Both the position numbers and the translations under genes were made by a program. DNA of 37,336 bases from NCBI GenBank assembly GCA_905221605.1, contig CAJNDS010000080.1:1003955-1041290 (forward strand), written 5' to 3'. This stretch comes from Symbiodinium natans (lineage: Eukaryota > Sar > Dinophyceae > Suessiales > Symbiodiniaceae). This document shows, in pieces, positions 20,641-31,700 of the stretch; the first letter of the stretch is position 1; every line of letters starts with the position of its first letter. The notes beneath the pieces are model-generated. The model was not told where the DNA came from and did not search any database. It saw nothing but the letters and a program-made list of their open reading frames with translations.

Positions 20641-23600
20641 TCAAGAATCAGAGGAAGATTCAGAGCTAGAAGACGAGCTGTCTGAACTTGAAGAGCTGGA
20701 AGAAGGGTTTGGGTCTGATGCTGCTGCTGCTGCTGCTGCTTCATCCTGACTACCCTGTTCTGATGCTGGTGGCCCTGCCTTCGGCTTGGCTCTCCGCTTC
20801 GTCGCTTGTGTTTGCTTCGGTTTGGGTTTGGCTTTCGGTTTCCGCTTCGACTTTGCTTTGGCTTTGGCCTTTGGCGTCGGAGTCGAAGCAAGAGCTGCTC
20901 GAGCTGCTCGAGCGTCTAACTCATCATCAGTTTGGGTTGCCTCAGACAGTGCTGGCATTTGTTCAGCTTTAATGTCCAAAATGTGCTCTGAAGGACATTC
21001 ATATGATCTTGGGTTCCATTGCTGATGCTTCCACGCACGATCAAAAGAACGTGCCTGCAAGAGCCAATTCTTCACCATTCGAAGAGTAAGTTCGCGCTGC
21101 TCATCTGTATCTTCTGCTAGATTCAATGATTTGGTGCAAGCTGCAATTGCACTTCTCCGATGATAGGGGCACTTGGCCTGCCATGCACCGTGAACACAGT
21201 CCCTACCGGGAGCACGCCATGTAATCTTGCACTTCGCCCCACCCCACGCAGATATGGTTTCAGGACGAACCATGCGTACTGCAGGCCTTGGTACAGGGGC
21301 ATCCAAGGCCGTTGGTGAATCTACATGCCCTGGTCCAGCTTGCTCATCCAATCGCCGACTCTCACCTGAAGCAATGTCCATGGGGCCTCTGGCATCTGCA
21401 GTGTTCTCAGGAACAGGGCTTGGCAGGCTTGGAGAGTAGTCTTGTACATCATCTGGAAGACCGCTGGAGGCCTTTTCCGAAATTACATCCCAAAGGTCTG
21501 CGAAAGAATTCGGAGAAGCCGAGCTCGCATCTGAGTCATCCTTGTCGGTGGCACCTGACCCTCGACGTTGCCTCTTGCGTGACACATTGGCTTTGGGCTG
21601 TGGCTTGGCTTTCGCCGGCTGTTTTGCTTTGGGCACTGGCTGAGTTGGCAGAGTCGGTTCTTCGTTCAGCGCAAGGGACTGCCAAAGCAAGTCATCTTCT
21701 GGCATCATGTCACCTAGAGATTCTAAGCTTCTTGCCGGGCAAGCGTCTTCAATGGCCACGCGAGGTTCTTGCTTGTTCTTGATGCACAACATGCCTTCAG
21801 CGTGGGCGTACTGGCCTTGGAGCAACGTTCGGTAGTAGGCTGCTTTCTGCCCATGGTGAACACGCTGTCCTTCCTGAAGGACAGACTCAGATCGAAGCAA
21901 ACAGAGCATATAATCCTTCGAGACAAGGGTGCCCTGACTGTACCACACACGGTCTCCGCCCAAAACGTACGGAGGTGAGATGTCTGCTTTGAAAAGTTTC
22001 CACTGCCACCCCTGGGTCTTCAAGGCTGCGCAAAGTTGATAAGGCGTTTGGTCCTCCAACGCGGGCACATGTGCAGGCTGGTCATGAAACGCCTTCGGGT
22101 TTTCGAGGCAATAAGATAAAGACAGCTTGGCCAGAGCATCTCTAGTCAGTTGCCAACCCTGAGAATCAGACACTACCCAGCCATCGTGCTGCATGTCCTG
22201 CAATGTGGCTCGCATGTTTGCTGGCACAGAAGCCTCAGGCATGCGCGTGGGCTGGCCAACAAAGGCCTTGTGAGAAACAAGCTGTCCCAACAGTCTGGCA
22301 TCCATGGTACCTGAATAGTTCGGCAAGGTCATGACACAGTCCTGGTCGCCTGGCTGCCATCGCAACATGTCTTCCATCTTGTCGGCATCCATACCAACAG
22401 AGCTAAGAACGTGAACTGCGTTACCCCCTGCTGAACACATGACTGGCTCTGATTGCACCACGCAAGCTTCCGGATTGCTCTGCCCTGGCACAGCTTTGTG
22501 GAATGTTAAAGCAATGTCATTCCTGTTCAACCGACGCTGACTGGCAGGGGCACGACGCACAGTCCTGAGAAAGCCTGATCTGGTCGACAAGACCTTGAAG
22601 AAAATGTCTTGGCGACAATCGCTACCTGGAGGCTGCACAGCCACCTCAGCATCTTTCAAGAGTGCTTCTTCGTTGTTTTCGATGGCACGCGCAGGGGCTG
22701 GAGCAAATTGCATCGCAGAATTCAGGGATGAGACTGATGCTTGGAACACACTGGCTGGCATTGAGTAGAACTCTCCTGGAACCAACGAGCTGGCAACGTG
22801 AGCTGCGAAAAGTCGTCTCAAGACCACCTCTTCCGAAACTGGCTCGACTGGGCGTGCCTGCCTTTGCAACTTCTGTCGTTCTTTTTCCTCTTGCTTGCGA
22901 TGTTGTTTGTTTTGCTTGCGGACAGAGGTTAGCTTCAGGAACTGCAAAGCGATGTCGTTCATGTACATGATGGCTACAGCGATCCTTCCGAGGCGAGGCT
23001 GGCCCTGCTTCCCCTTGCTGAGAGCAGCTAGCCACTCTGGGTGCTCATCGAATTTGAAGGTCTTTGCAAGCAGCTTGGGCTTTCTGATTTTGTCGAACAT
23101 GTTGATCATCAATTGCTCACCCGCCTCTGTGGCCATAAAGTCGTTGATTTGATTCATACGGAGACTAAGAGATACATAGGCCCCGCTGACCTGACGATAA
23201 CCTGTGTGACGATGAACCAAAGAGTGCTGCCCTTCCACGACACGCTCCACCACCGGCATGAAACCAAGCACACACAATTCATACTGCAGCTCTGGAAGAT
23301 CTTTAAGAGTGTGCGTGCACGATGCAAGCTTCTCCAGCTGCTCGCGCAAAGCTGACTGCGGCTGCATGAAATGCCATGTAATTCGATGATGGGCTTCTTG
23401 GTGCTGCGGAAGACTTTCAAAAGTTGATAGGATTTCTTGGGCCTTCTGTGCCCTCTATTCAGCGCTGATTCCAGGAACCATCAAAGAGCAAAGCCTCCAA
23501 GGGAAGTCTTTCCAAAACCCCAATTTGATACTGACAGTCAAAGAAATGAAATCCACGCCAGTCTGAAAATCCGTGATGACGCTGTCGTGCATCTCCCTGC

Positions 23601-26415
23601 CCAGTCCAGCAGCTGCTATCAGAACATCAGGCTTCTTGGCATCGGCAGTCGAGTTTAAAATCTCAGTCAAGCATCCGCTGGCCAACTCCGGCGCCCTTTT
23701 GCCGGCCATGGGGCAGGAGAAAGCTGCCCCATCTTCCTGAAGAGGCAGGCCACGTGCACGGACAATTTCACGCAAGTAAACATCCCAATGGTTCTCAACA
23801 CCAGGGCCAGCATTCGGTTTTGCCTGCAGCCAGCCATGGCAAGGGCAACCAGAAGCCCAACTGGATATTCGATTTCCAATTTCGTGCAAACTTAGCAGCA
23901 TGTGTGCATACGCCAACCAAAAATCACTCCTCAAAGCAGAAGTAATGTCACCCACTTTCAGGACCTTCATATCTTCATCTTCCTCCTGTTCTGCCTGATC
24001 GGCGCCATCTTCAAGAGGATCACCCCCAGAACGATTTTGTTTCTGAAACTTCTCAGCGTTCCACACGAGTTTTAAAGGCTTGAAAACCGAAAGCACAGCT
24101 GGCAGAGTTTTGCATATCGTGCCCCATCTCCATTTCGCAATTGAGGGCACCGTGCTCTCAAAGATTCCTTTCAATGATGAGAGTGGGGTGCCTTCAATGC
24201 ACGTCGCGATGAGCCTCTTCAGAAGGTGCTTTTTGCTGAGCAGAAGGCAAAGCCCCTTGAATCCGGGAAGCCAGGAAGACCATGACCGAAGGTGCTTATC
24301 CAAGTCTTCTTGCAAGTTGTGCGCAATGTGATCTAAACCGGGGACAACAAGAGCACGTGGGAAAAGATGCGGCGCAATGACAGGTGGCATTTCTGCGAAG
24401 AGACCCTCCATGCCATCAAGCTCTGGCACAAGACCCGACCTCATGTAGTCTGGCAGGTATGCTTGAACATTTCCCCCTGCAAGATCAGGCACACCAAGCT
24501 CGGTGCCCATATCGGTCGTAAAGCTGGCAACACGTTGACAGACATCTGAGAGCAGCACGACGTCCCCCGTTTCGCGGTGAAACTTCACAGCCATAGCCTT
24601 ACCTTTGTCTTCAACATTCGTGCATCCGCTACCTAGCGACATTGGCATTTGACAGTGTTTCTTCATATTCTTGACCAAAAACCTGCCCGACGCAGATCGA
24701 ACTGCTACGCATTCTAGCAAGAGCTCTGGCTCTTTCTCACTGACAGCAATTTGAAAATCTTCCACTGACGCAACAAGCTGCTCAAAATGGTCCCAGCACT
24801 GTACCACACTATCCCTGCTTATGGTCACGTAGCACGAGAGGAGATAGTCAGAGCCTGCCTGCGGACTGGAGTCGGCCCAAACGAAAATGGGCCCAGAATC
24901 CTTCCTGAGCTCTTCGCGAACACACAAAGCGTAGGCAGCATCAACCTTGACCTCAGCGATTGCGTCATGAACATCCGAAAGAAGGCTCTGACATCACAGG
25001 AAACACCTCCCCCAAAAAAAAAGAAAAGACCCGCTAAACAAGCACGACACTTGGTTCTTGGATACTGAGCTTCCACTGGAGGGCTTCGTGACAACTTGGC
25101 GAACTGCATCTGTCAGCTCAGCTGGCGTGAACTTCGTTAGTAGAGATTCCTGCAGCTCTATCATCTTGCTCCGGTTACGAACAGACTGCGCAGCACTCAC
25201 GGAAGCGATCAGCTCTTCAGCAGTTTTCTTCGCGTTAGAGGCACGTGCCTCCGGGCCTGTCTTCGCAAATCCATCGACAAAGATCTGCAAAGCCTGGACG
25301 GCTTCCTGCACAGCCTGATTTTCTCCCTGCTCCAGATGCTGAAAATTGGTTGCTGCGTGCGCCCGCACGTGGTCTAGCAAAACCTGAGCCCTCTGCTCTG
25401 TCAACATGAAAGAAGAAAACTGAGCAGTTGCAGTAGCACCGATTTGTCTGCAGATCTTCATGAAGTCTTCCATGGAAGGCCAGGACATGGCTGTCCTGAG
25501 AAACTTCAAAGCCTCCAAGTTGACATTACGTGCGCTTCGATGGTTACCGTCAGCATGAAGAACAATTGTCGGCCATTGCCCCTTGCAGATTAGTTCCAGC
25601 ACGCATTTCGGCAGGAACAAAACAGGCACGTCATTCAGGTTGGCTCGGAGCTCCTGCAAGCCCCAGTGGTCCATGACATCGCCTAATTGTTGGGAATCCT
25701 GGGGGCTGGAAGGTCTATGCAAAACGGCGTCGTCCTTCACCGGCGCAACGTTGCCTTGAAAACAAAAGTGCCGAAGACTGAGGTTGCCAGCATGGCCCCT
25801 TGCAGATGACAGTGTTGCAGGTGAACTGAGGCGCCAGACATCACTTATACAAAGCGAATACGAGGCACACGGGCACCCGTAGTACTTCCACAGCAAATGA
25901 GCTTCTTGTTTCCAATTCGTAAGAGGCCCTGAATATATTTCACCAGGCTGCACACGCACTGCTGCTTCAATCACAGCGCTGCGCACATTTGCGGCTGCAC
26001 TGTAGTGCTGAGCACGCGGCACACGCGTCAAAAGCTCACTTAGACCTTGTTCTCTCAAACGCTCTGTGAACCATGTGGGCTCCGGCAAATATTGTGGGAG
26101 CCTGGCCTTTGTATCTGCACAGCGTTTGCGACGGCATCCATTTGCATAGCCCGCCAGCAAAAGCAACATGTGCCACAACTGTCTGGCTGCCAGACTGCCA
26201 TGCGCCGCGCGCAAAGCAGGCAACGAAGGATAAACTTCTGCACGCGAATTGTTCAATTGGTCTGGAAAAGAGCCATGTCTGCAACATCCTGCAAAACTGT
26301 CTTGCAAGCAAAACAATTTTACAGAAAACAGGCCCAAAACATTGACTGCCACCGTTCACCTACAAATGCTTTGAAACGTTTGTCGAGCAGCAGTGGCGAC
26401 AGGCCAGAGACACAT
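20641..26415 (-). CDS. Putative transposase, RNase H-fold type, four-exon model
   Basis: Three long minus-strand frames join into one gene through short GT-AG introns. Model: exons 26415-26360, 26278-25051, 24987-23519 and 23452-20641, about 1,854 residues with introns of 81, 63 and 66 bp. The internal joins keep frame exactly; the first exon and start are least certain. The second large exon carries transposase-like blocks: WADSSPQ (candidate first Asp, near 24873), TTDMGTE (second Asp, near 24513), VVPGLDHIAHNL, KWRWGT, and SLHEIGN followed by CPCHG (candidate Glu near 23883 and a Cys-His cluster near 23847). This order resembles hAT/KDZ-like enzymes, but I cannot fix the family. The last exon has Cys/His residues (CKITW...C...CPYH), a Lys/Ala/Pro tract and a Ser/Asp/Glu tail. 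It lies next to the right inverted repeat, as expected for the element's own transposase. Confidence 0.62.
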
Positions 26416-26510
26416 GGCAAACACAAGATAAAAATGAAACCGTAAGCCACCGCTAGAAAGCGGGACTAGATCATGCGGAGTCAAGAAACAGCTTCTCAAA
26501 ACCCAGAACC
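26416..26510. other. Right subterminal region / transposase 5' leader
   Basis: Only about 95 bp separate the proposed transposase start from the right inverted repeat. The promoter and leader would have to lie here or in the repeat. No recognisable motif is seen. Confidence 0.4.
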
Positions 26511-26542
26511 CTAACACTTAAGAGGCTTTTGGAAATCTAACA
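26511..26542 (-). repeat. Right terminal inverted repeat
   Basis: Read on the minus strand it begins TGTTAGATTTCCAAAAGCC and continues TCTTAAGTGTTAG, matching the left end (10368-10402). Its TAA introduces the stop that ends the interrupted integrase frame at 26511. Confidence 0.88.
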
Positions 26543-26550
26543 CTCCAATG
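26543..26550. other. Target-site duplication of the nested DNA transposon (right copy)
   Basis: CTCCAATG is identical to 10360-10367. It lies inside the integrase reading frame at the codons for Ile-Gly-Val. Confidence 0.9.
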
Positions 26551-28457
26551 ACCTCGACATCTGGACCATCGGTAGCCCTCGTGCTGGGCTCTTCCCGGTA
26601 AAGGTCCTCGACGTCCTTGGACGCTGCGCGCTTCCGCTGTTTCGGCTCGGCGCGGTCCTCGACCTCCATTGGTCTGGACAAAGGTGCGCCTGCCGCTTCC
26701 TCTGCTGCAACATCCATTGCGTCGGGGGCAGGTCTTCCTTCCAGCGCGGGTTGGTCTCTTTTGACCCGCTTTCCGTAGTCCTTTTCAACTCGCTCTTGGG
26801 CCCTTTTCACTCTTTCTTTTCCCTCGTCGGTTTCTTGCAGTCTTCTCTGCACTCTCATCCTGCACTCGTCATTGTGCGCTCGCTGCGGGAGACCCATCAG
26901 CTGCGCATCGCATCCCGGACACTGAGGCGTGTAGCCGTACAGCTCAATGTCGGACTTCATGACGTACAGGTTGCGTGCCTTGAAGTCTCGGCGTTGTGGC
27001 GCGGGTTGTTCGCCTTCGAGAGCGGGCATACCGACTCGGTTGGGCGACGCTCGCTCTTGTGGACCGGACATCCTCCAAGGCAATCCGCGTAGCACGTCGA
27101 AACCTTCAACAGGCCATTTCTCATCCTCGGGCCTCCTGTGCAAGGAGTGGCCCCGGGATATACCCTCGGACGTCATGATCAGCAAGTCTGCGTTCCTCGA
27201 CGCAGTTCCGACGTAACGTCCCATGCAAACTCTTGCATCTAGGCTTCCTCGCTTGTGTCTCGAACCAACTGGCTTGAACATCACCTGTTCGCCAAAGACA
27301 ATGGTAGGTCGCCTCCACGGTCGGCCCAGCGTCCTTTCGTAAGCTGACTTCCCGTCCTCGCCAATGCGAAAACGTGTCATCAAGAACGCTGCATGCCTCG
27401 CGATCCAGGCGAGAATCGGGTGGTCCACGCCCACCTCGATCTTAAGCTTTGTCTCCAGCTCCGACAGGATAGCTCGGACCATTCGCTTCACCTCTCTCAC
27501 TGCGGCCTCGGCTATGCCGTTCGATGGCGCATTCTCGTGTTCCGTACTTGTAGGACTCTCTCTCAAGTCGAACACTACATTTTGGACTTCTTCGGAGGCC
27601 TTGAGTTTGAGCGCACGGAGGGCGTGTTCATTATCTGAGAATAAACACATCCTCTTCCATCCGGCCTCGCGTATCACGCTGGCCAACCACGTGACGTTGT
27701 ACGCATGCGTGCCTTTCTCGGGCAACGAAGTTGCCCAAGTGCGCTGCGTTTTGTCGCACCGAACCACCAGGTGCGGCATCACGTCGTCTTCCTGCTTTTC
27801 TTTGCCCAGGAAGAAGTAGTCCATGTGTAGCGTCGGCAAAGATGTCTCAAGTTCGGCTCTCCGAATCCGGTAATGTGGATTCACCATCTTTCGCGCTCTC
27901 TGGCAGTGGACGCACCAGGAACGGTGCACCGCGTGCCCCGAGGCTTCGTGCTGTGCGATCTGGTCAGCCGTTGGCTGGTCTGGGCTCTTCGGCACTATCG
28001 CCCTCTGTTGTTCTTCGCCTGGAGCCTCCGGCTCCTCGGCAAAGCGGTCGTCTTCAGTGCCTCCTTTTTCCTCGCTTGGCTGCTGCTGCTGTTGTTGCTG
28101 TTGTGCTGCTGGCGCTGCTGCTGGCACTTGTATGCTTGCGCTTGCTCCTTGTTGTGTCGTTTTCCTCTCCTTCTTCTCTCGCTCTTTCTCTCTCTTCTTG
28201 TCTTCCTTGGCTAACACCTTGAGCGTTGCCTTTCCGGCGGCTCTCCTTTTGGCCGCTTCCTCAACCATCTCAGCCTCTTCGTCTAGGGGTGAAACGCTAA
28301 GCCCGTTGGGCCTTACACCGTCTACGGACGCCCCGTGAAACCCAGGCCGTCTTGGCCCTTGCTTCCGCCCTTCACTCCTTTCTTCTCGTCTTGCAGAGGA
28401 AACACGTAGATGCCGTTCTTCACTTGCATCTTGGTTCCGACACCCTTGTGTTTCCAA
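26543..28457 (-). CDS. Copia Pol, N-terminal part: integrase (interrupted at its 3' end)
   Basis: Open for about 640 codons before it runs into the transposon end. After a Lys/Glu-rich and Gln-run linker (residues 60-150) comes an HHCC zinc motif (His170/His174, Cys182/Cys185 in WCVHC), then an rve-type catalytic core: Asp213 in LHMDYF, Asp275 in LFSDNEH, Glu317 in SNGIAEAAV. The core is typical of Copia integrases. A second Cys-His cluster (Cys513, Cys516, His528, Cys532) lies in the C-terminal part. The last 11 codons before the stop are transposon sequence; the true continuation is at 10367-7760. It overlaps the protease frame in -1, so it is probably expressed by frameshifting or the shift is a mutation; the exact N-terminus is unknown. 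Confidence 0.93.
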
Positions 28458-28777
28458 GCCAACTGGCGCAACGCCTCGTCGGCCTCCTTAGCGAAAGCAG
28501 TTCCTTTTGGGACCAGCAAGCCTCCTGTTCCGTGCAGAAACGCAAAATGCGTCTTGCACGCCTGTGCTCCTGACAGGAGTATGCGGTGGACCCCGGCGCC
28601 TCGGCCGGTGATCGTGGCCCCACGGCCTCCCGACAAAGTGCCGGTGACCTCGGCTTTTCCTTGGTCTTTCAGCGCCTCACCTGACGCCGTCTTGTAGCGG
28701 ACGCCGTTGTCCTTTCGCTGCGTCACGTACTTCTCAGGCAGAACGGTCACGGCCGCTCCCGTGTCAAAGTTGACCTT
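28322..28777 (-). CDS. Copia aspartic protease
   Basis: The frame contains the retropepsin active-site block FDTGAAVTVLP with Asp at 28765-28763, just where Gag ends in another frame. Downstream, GVHRILLSGAQ and NGIYVFPL-like segments agree with a Copia protease/pre-integrase region. It has no start codon of its own that makes sense and is in the -1 frame relative to Gag (Gag stops at 28747). A candidate slip region is the AAGAAAAGG stretch around 28777-28785. The frame stays open and plausible for tens of codons upstream, so the switch point could be earlier. It ends at 28322 and overlaps integrase, again in -1. Confidence 0.85.
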   Translation of the reverse strand, partial: KVNFDTGAAVTVLPEKYVTQRKDNGVRYKTASGEALKDQGKAEVTGTLSGGRGATITGRGAGVHRILLSGAQACKTHFAFLHGTGGLLVPKGTAFAKEADEALRQLAWKHKGVGTKMQVKNGIYVFPLQDEKKGVKGGSKGQDGLGFTGRP

Positions 28778-31700
28778 TTCTTGACCTTCTTCTTTCCTTT
28801 GTGCTCTGGATCCCAGGTCGACCCAAGCTTCCTCTTCAGCTTGTTGCGCCTTTGGTTTCTCTTTTGGTTCCTCTTCTTCTTCTGCTCAGCCGCAATCGAC
28901 GGGTCCGCCGAGTAGCGCCCGGTCGCCTTCGGCCTTTCCTGCTTTTCGAGCTCCTTCCGGTAGAGCTCCTCCTCGTCGTCGGCATCCACGCGGTGGCTCG
29001 CCCTTTCGGCTTTCGTGAGGGGGCGGTAGTCCTTTCGCCGCTCGGGCTTGGCCTCCGTCCCATCGCTGTGGATAACCTCCGTGTCGATGCCGTCGACCTC
29101 TTCCTTCTGGTTATCGCGGAAGTCGCCCTTTTTCACTTTCACGTCGTGCCGGGCGTGCCACTTCTTGTCGGCCTCGATCCTCTCCTTTGCTCTTTCGCCC
29201 ACACCGCTGCGTCTGTGCTCTTGCGCTCTCCTTCGTCCCTTTTCCGCACGCCAAGCCTTCCAGTGGCTGTCTCCCTTTTCCACTTGGCGTTTGTAGCGCA
29301 CGTCGTGCACCGACTGGTCTCTGCGGTGTTCGGGTTCCTTTTTCTTCACGCCCGCTTGCTGCGCCCTGAGGCGCTCACGCTCCTCTTTCAGGCGCTTCCG
29401 CTCGTCTTCCAGGCTCGCGATCTCGGCTTCCAGCTCTGGGTCACTGCCGCGTCCCTCGAGCTTCTCTCTCTTTGTCGCGATCCTCTGGTCCAAGACCGCG
29501 AGGTTCGCACGGTTGGTCTCCATAAGACCCGACGCTAGCATCCTCTGCATGCTGCTCGAGGTGCTTGCCGTGATCGCGGTTGCTCCTTCGGTTCCTTCTT
29601 CCTGCTTTGGTGGCTTCTTCTTTTCTTCCTTCTTGGGTTCCTCGGGCCCCTCGCTTGGAGGGTCATCCTCGAAGTCGCTTTCGTCCTCGGAGCTCTCCGG
29701 CTCCAAGGAAAACTTGTCTTCTTCTTCTTCTTCACCAGCGGCTTCTTCCTCCCTTTGCTTCACCTTCTCGGCTACCTTTGCGCTCCTCAGTTCAGCCTTG
29801 CTGGGCCTGTCGGCCCTCACAAGCTTTTCTCTTTCGAAAACTTTCCTGGCGTAGTGGGAGCCCGCTGCTTTTGCAGCTGCTGCCTTGTACTCTTTCATCC
29901 TCTTCTTCAGCAGAAGGGACGCTTTGCTCCTGAACTTTAGTCGCCTCGACACGCAGGTGGAGCAGGCCTCGCCTTGCTTCTTCAGTAAGGACTCCCCGAC
30001 GGTGCCTCTGGGCTTCTTGTCTCGTATGGCATCTTGGTGGGCCACACGTTCCCTGAAGCGCATTCCTGCCCAAGACGCCGGACTCCTTAGAAGCTTTGGC
30101 TTTGCCTTCGCCACAGGTCTTTGGCTCCTTGAGGCTCCCCACTTCGGCGCTGTGGTAGCAAGTTGTCTCTCCACCTCTTCGCTTCTTGGCTGCACTTCTT
30201 CACTTCTAGGTGGAGGCTTCGAAGGTGGTGACTTTGGTTCTGTTCTCTTCGGCTCTACCTTTGGCTTCGAAGGTGGTGACTTTGGCTCTGTTCTCTTTGG
30301 CTCTACCTTCGGCTTGAGAAGCGGACTTTTGGTCCTAGAAGGCGGTGGTGACTTCGGCGGTGTTCTCGGCCTTTCTTGCTTCGCCTTTGGAGGGGTCTTG
30401 GGCTCAGGCACTGGTGGCTCCCGGTAGCGCGAAACGCGCTTCCAGGGTGCCGTGTCTCTAAGGCTAAGCCTCACCTCCTTCTTCTCCTCTTTCTTTCCGG
30501 CCTTTGGCTCACGCACTCTCTCCGGAGGTCCTCGCGACGAAGACGAAAACGCTCCGAAGCTGGACTGCCCTGGCACCTCGCCGCGGGAACGTCTCCTGGC
30601 TTCTGCCAGCTCTTCCGCTTCCTGAAGAAGTCTTTCCTGGCGACGTCTCCTCGCAAGTTCCACCTTTTCCTTCAGGTCTTGGAACTGACCCCTTGCTCTG
30701 TCCATTTGCTCTTCCAGAGCTTCCAGCTCCTTTTCATCCTCGTCTTTTTCCTCCTTTGGAGGAACCTTCCTTTTCGGGTTCTTTGGCGCCATGGCCCCAA
30801 GCACGATCGGGCCGGAGCCCTCTTCCCTACTTGAGCCACGACTGCCGGGGTCTGGCTTCGACTCTTTCTTCTTCTTCTCTTTCTCTCTCTTCGGGCTCTC
30901 TCTTTCTAACGCTCCCACGTAGAGGTTGTTTGTTTCTGCTTCCTCCCAACCGTCCTCCCAGGTTTCTCCCCAGTCTCCGTCTTCCCAGCCTTCATCCTCT
31001 TCTCCTTCCTGCCAGTTCTCGTCCTGGTTTCCTTCTCCTGCGTTCTCTCCTCCTTCTTCTATGTTTCCTACGTGTTTCTTGTTCTTACCACCTTTCTTGC
31101 CTTTTCCCTTTTTGCCTTTTCCTTTCTTACCTTTTCCTTTGTCCTTTCCTCCTTTGGGGCTCCCTCTTCCTCCTTTGCTGCTTGGTTTTCCTCCTTGTTG
31201 CCCTGGACCTTTGGGTGAGCCCCGTTGCTGCTGCGAACCTTTGCCTCCATTGCTCCAGCAGTCGCGGGCATAGTGTCCGCTCCTGCCGCAGTTGTGGCAC
31301 ACGACCTTGCTTGCTCCTTTTCCTTTGCCTCTCTCCACATACGACAGGTCCATAGGATCATCCTTGCTCGCCGCACTGGCTGCGGCTGCAGAAATCACCT
31401 TCAGACTCTTTCCTGTCTTGTACTCGATGAAGCGAGTCACCTCGTCGAGCACGTCGTCGTACGTGGAGAACCGGCTCTGGTTCAACTGGATGTGAGACTC
31501 CAGCTCCTGTGGCAACATTGCCTCCAGTGCTGCCATCTTTATCTCATCAGCCAGGGTCGTTCGTCGCCCTGTGCTGTCCTTGCGCTTCTCGTAAGTGCGC
31601 ACAGCGTCGGCCCATTCTTCGATGGCCTGAGGGAGATTCTCCAGCTTCTGCTTCTGGGGCGATATAATCGCTCTCAACATCGTGCGCTTCCTGCTTGCAG

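Larger units (their letters stand above)
10368..26542 (-). mobile_element. 16.2-kb DNA transposon carrying a putative transposase and a C5 DNA methyltransferase
   Basis: The element is bounded by imperfect inverted repeats that begin TGTTAGATTTCC at both ends and stay alignable for about 30 bp, and by CTCCAATG duplications. Excising 16,183 bp (element plus one duplication) makes the flanking integrase and RT frames continuous, with the joint coding for Val-Ile-Gly-Val-His-Val. All three recognisable genes lie on the minus strand: transposase candidate (26415-20641), methyltransferase (17804-16242), Lys-rich zinc-finger protein (15974-11993). Large elements with 8-bp duplications include hAT and the Kyakuja-Dileera-Zisupton group. 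The duplication does not fit the hAT nTnnnnAn consensus. Family assignment is open. Internal repeats suggest that it has picked up other sequence, so cargo and core cannot be fully separated. Confidence 0.88.

Noticed and set aside
10368-26542. The 16-kb insert as another LTR retrotransposon because its ends read TG...CA and resemble the Copia LTR start
   Set aside because: The ends are inverted, not direct, repeats; there is no RT or integrase inside; and the duplication is not 5 bp. The TGTTTAGATTT / TGTTAGATTT likeness is probably chance.
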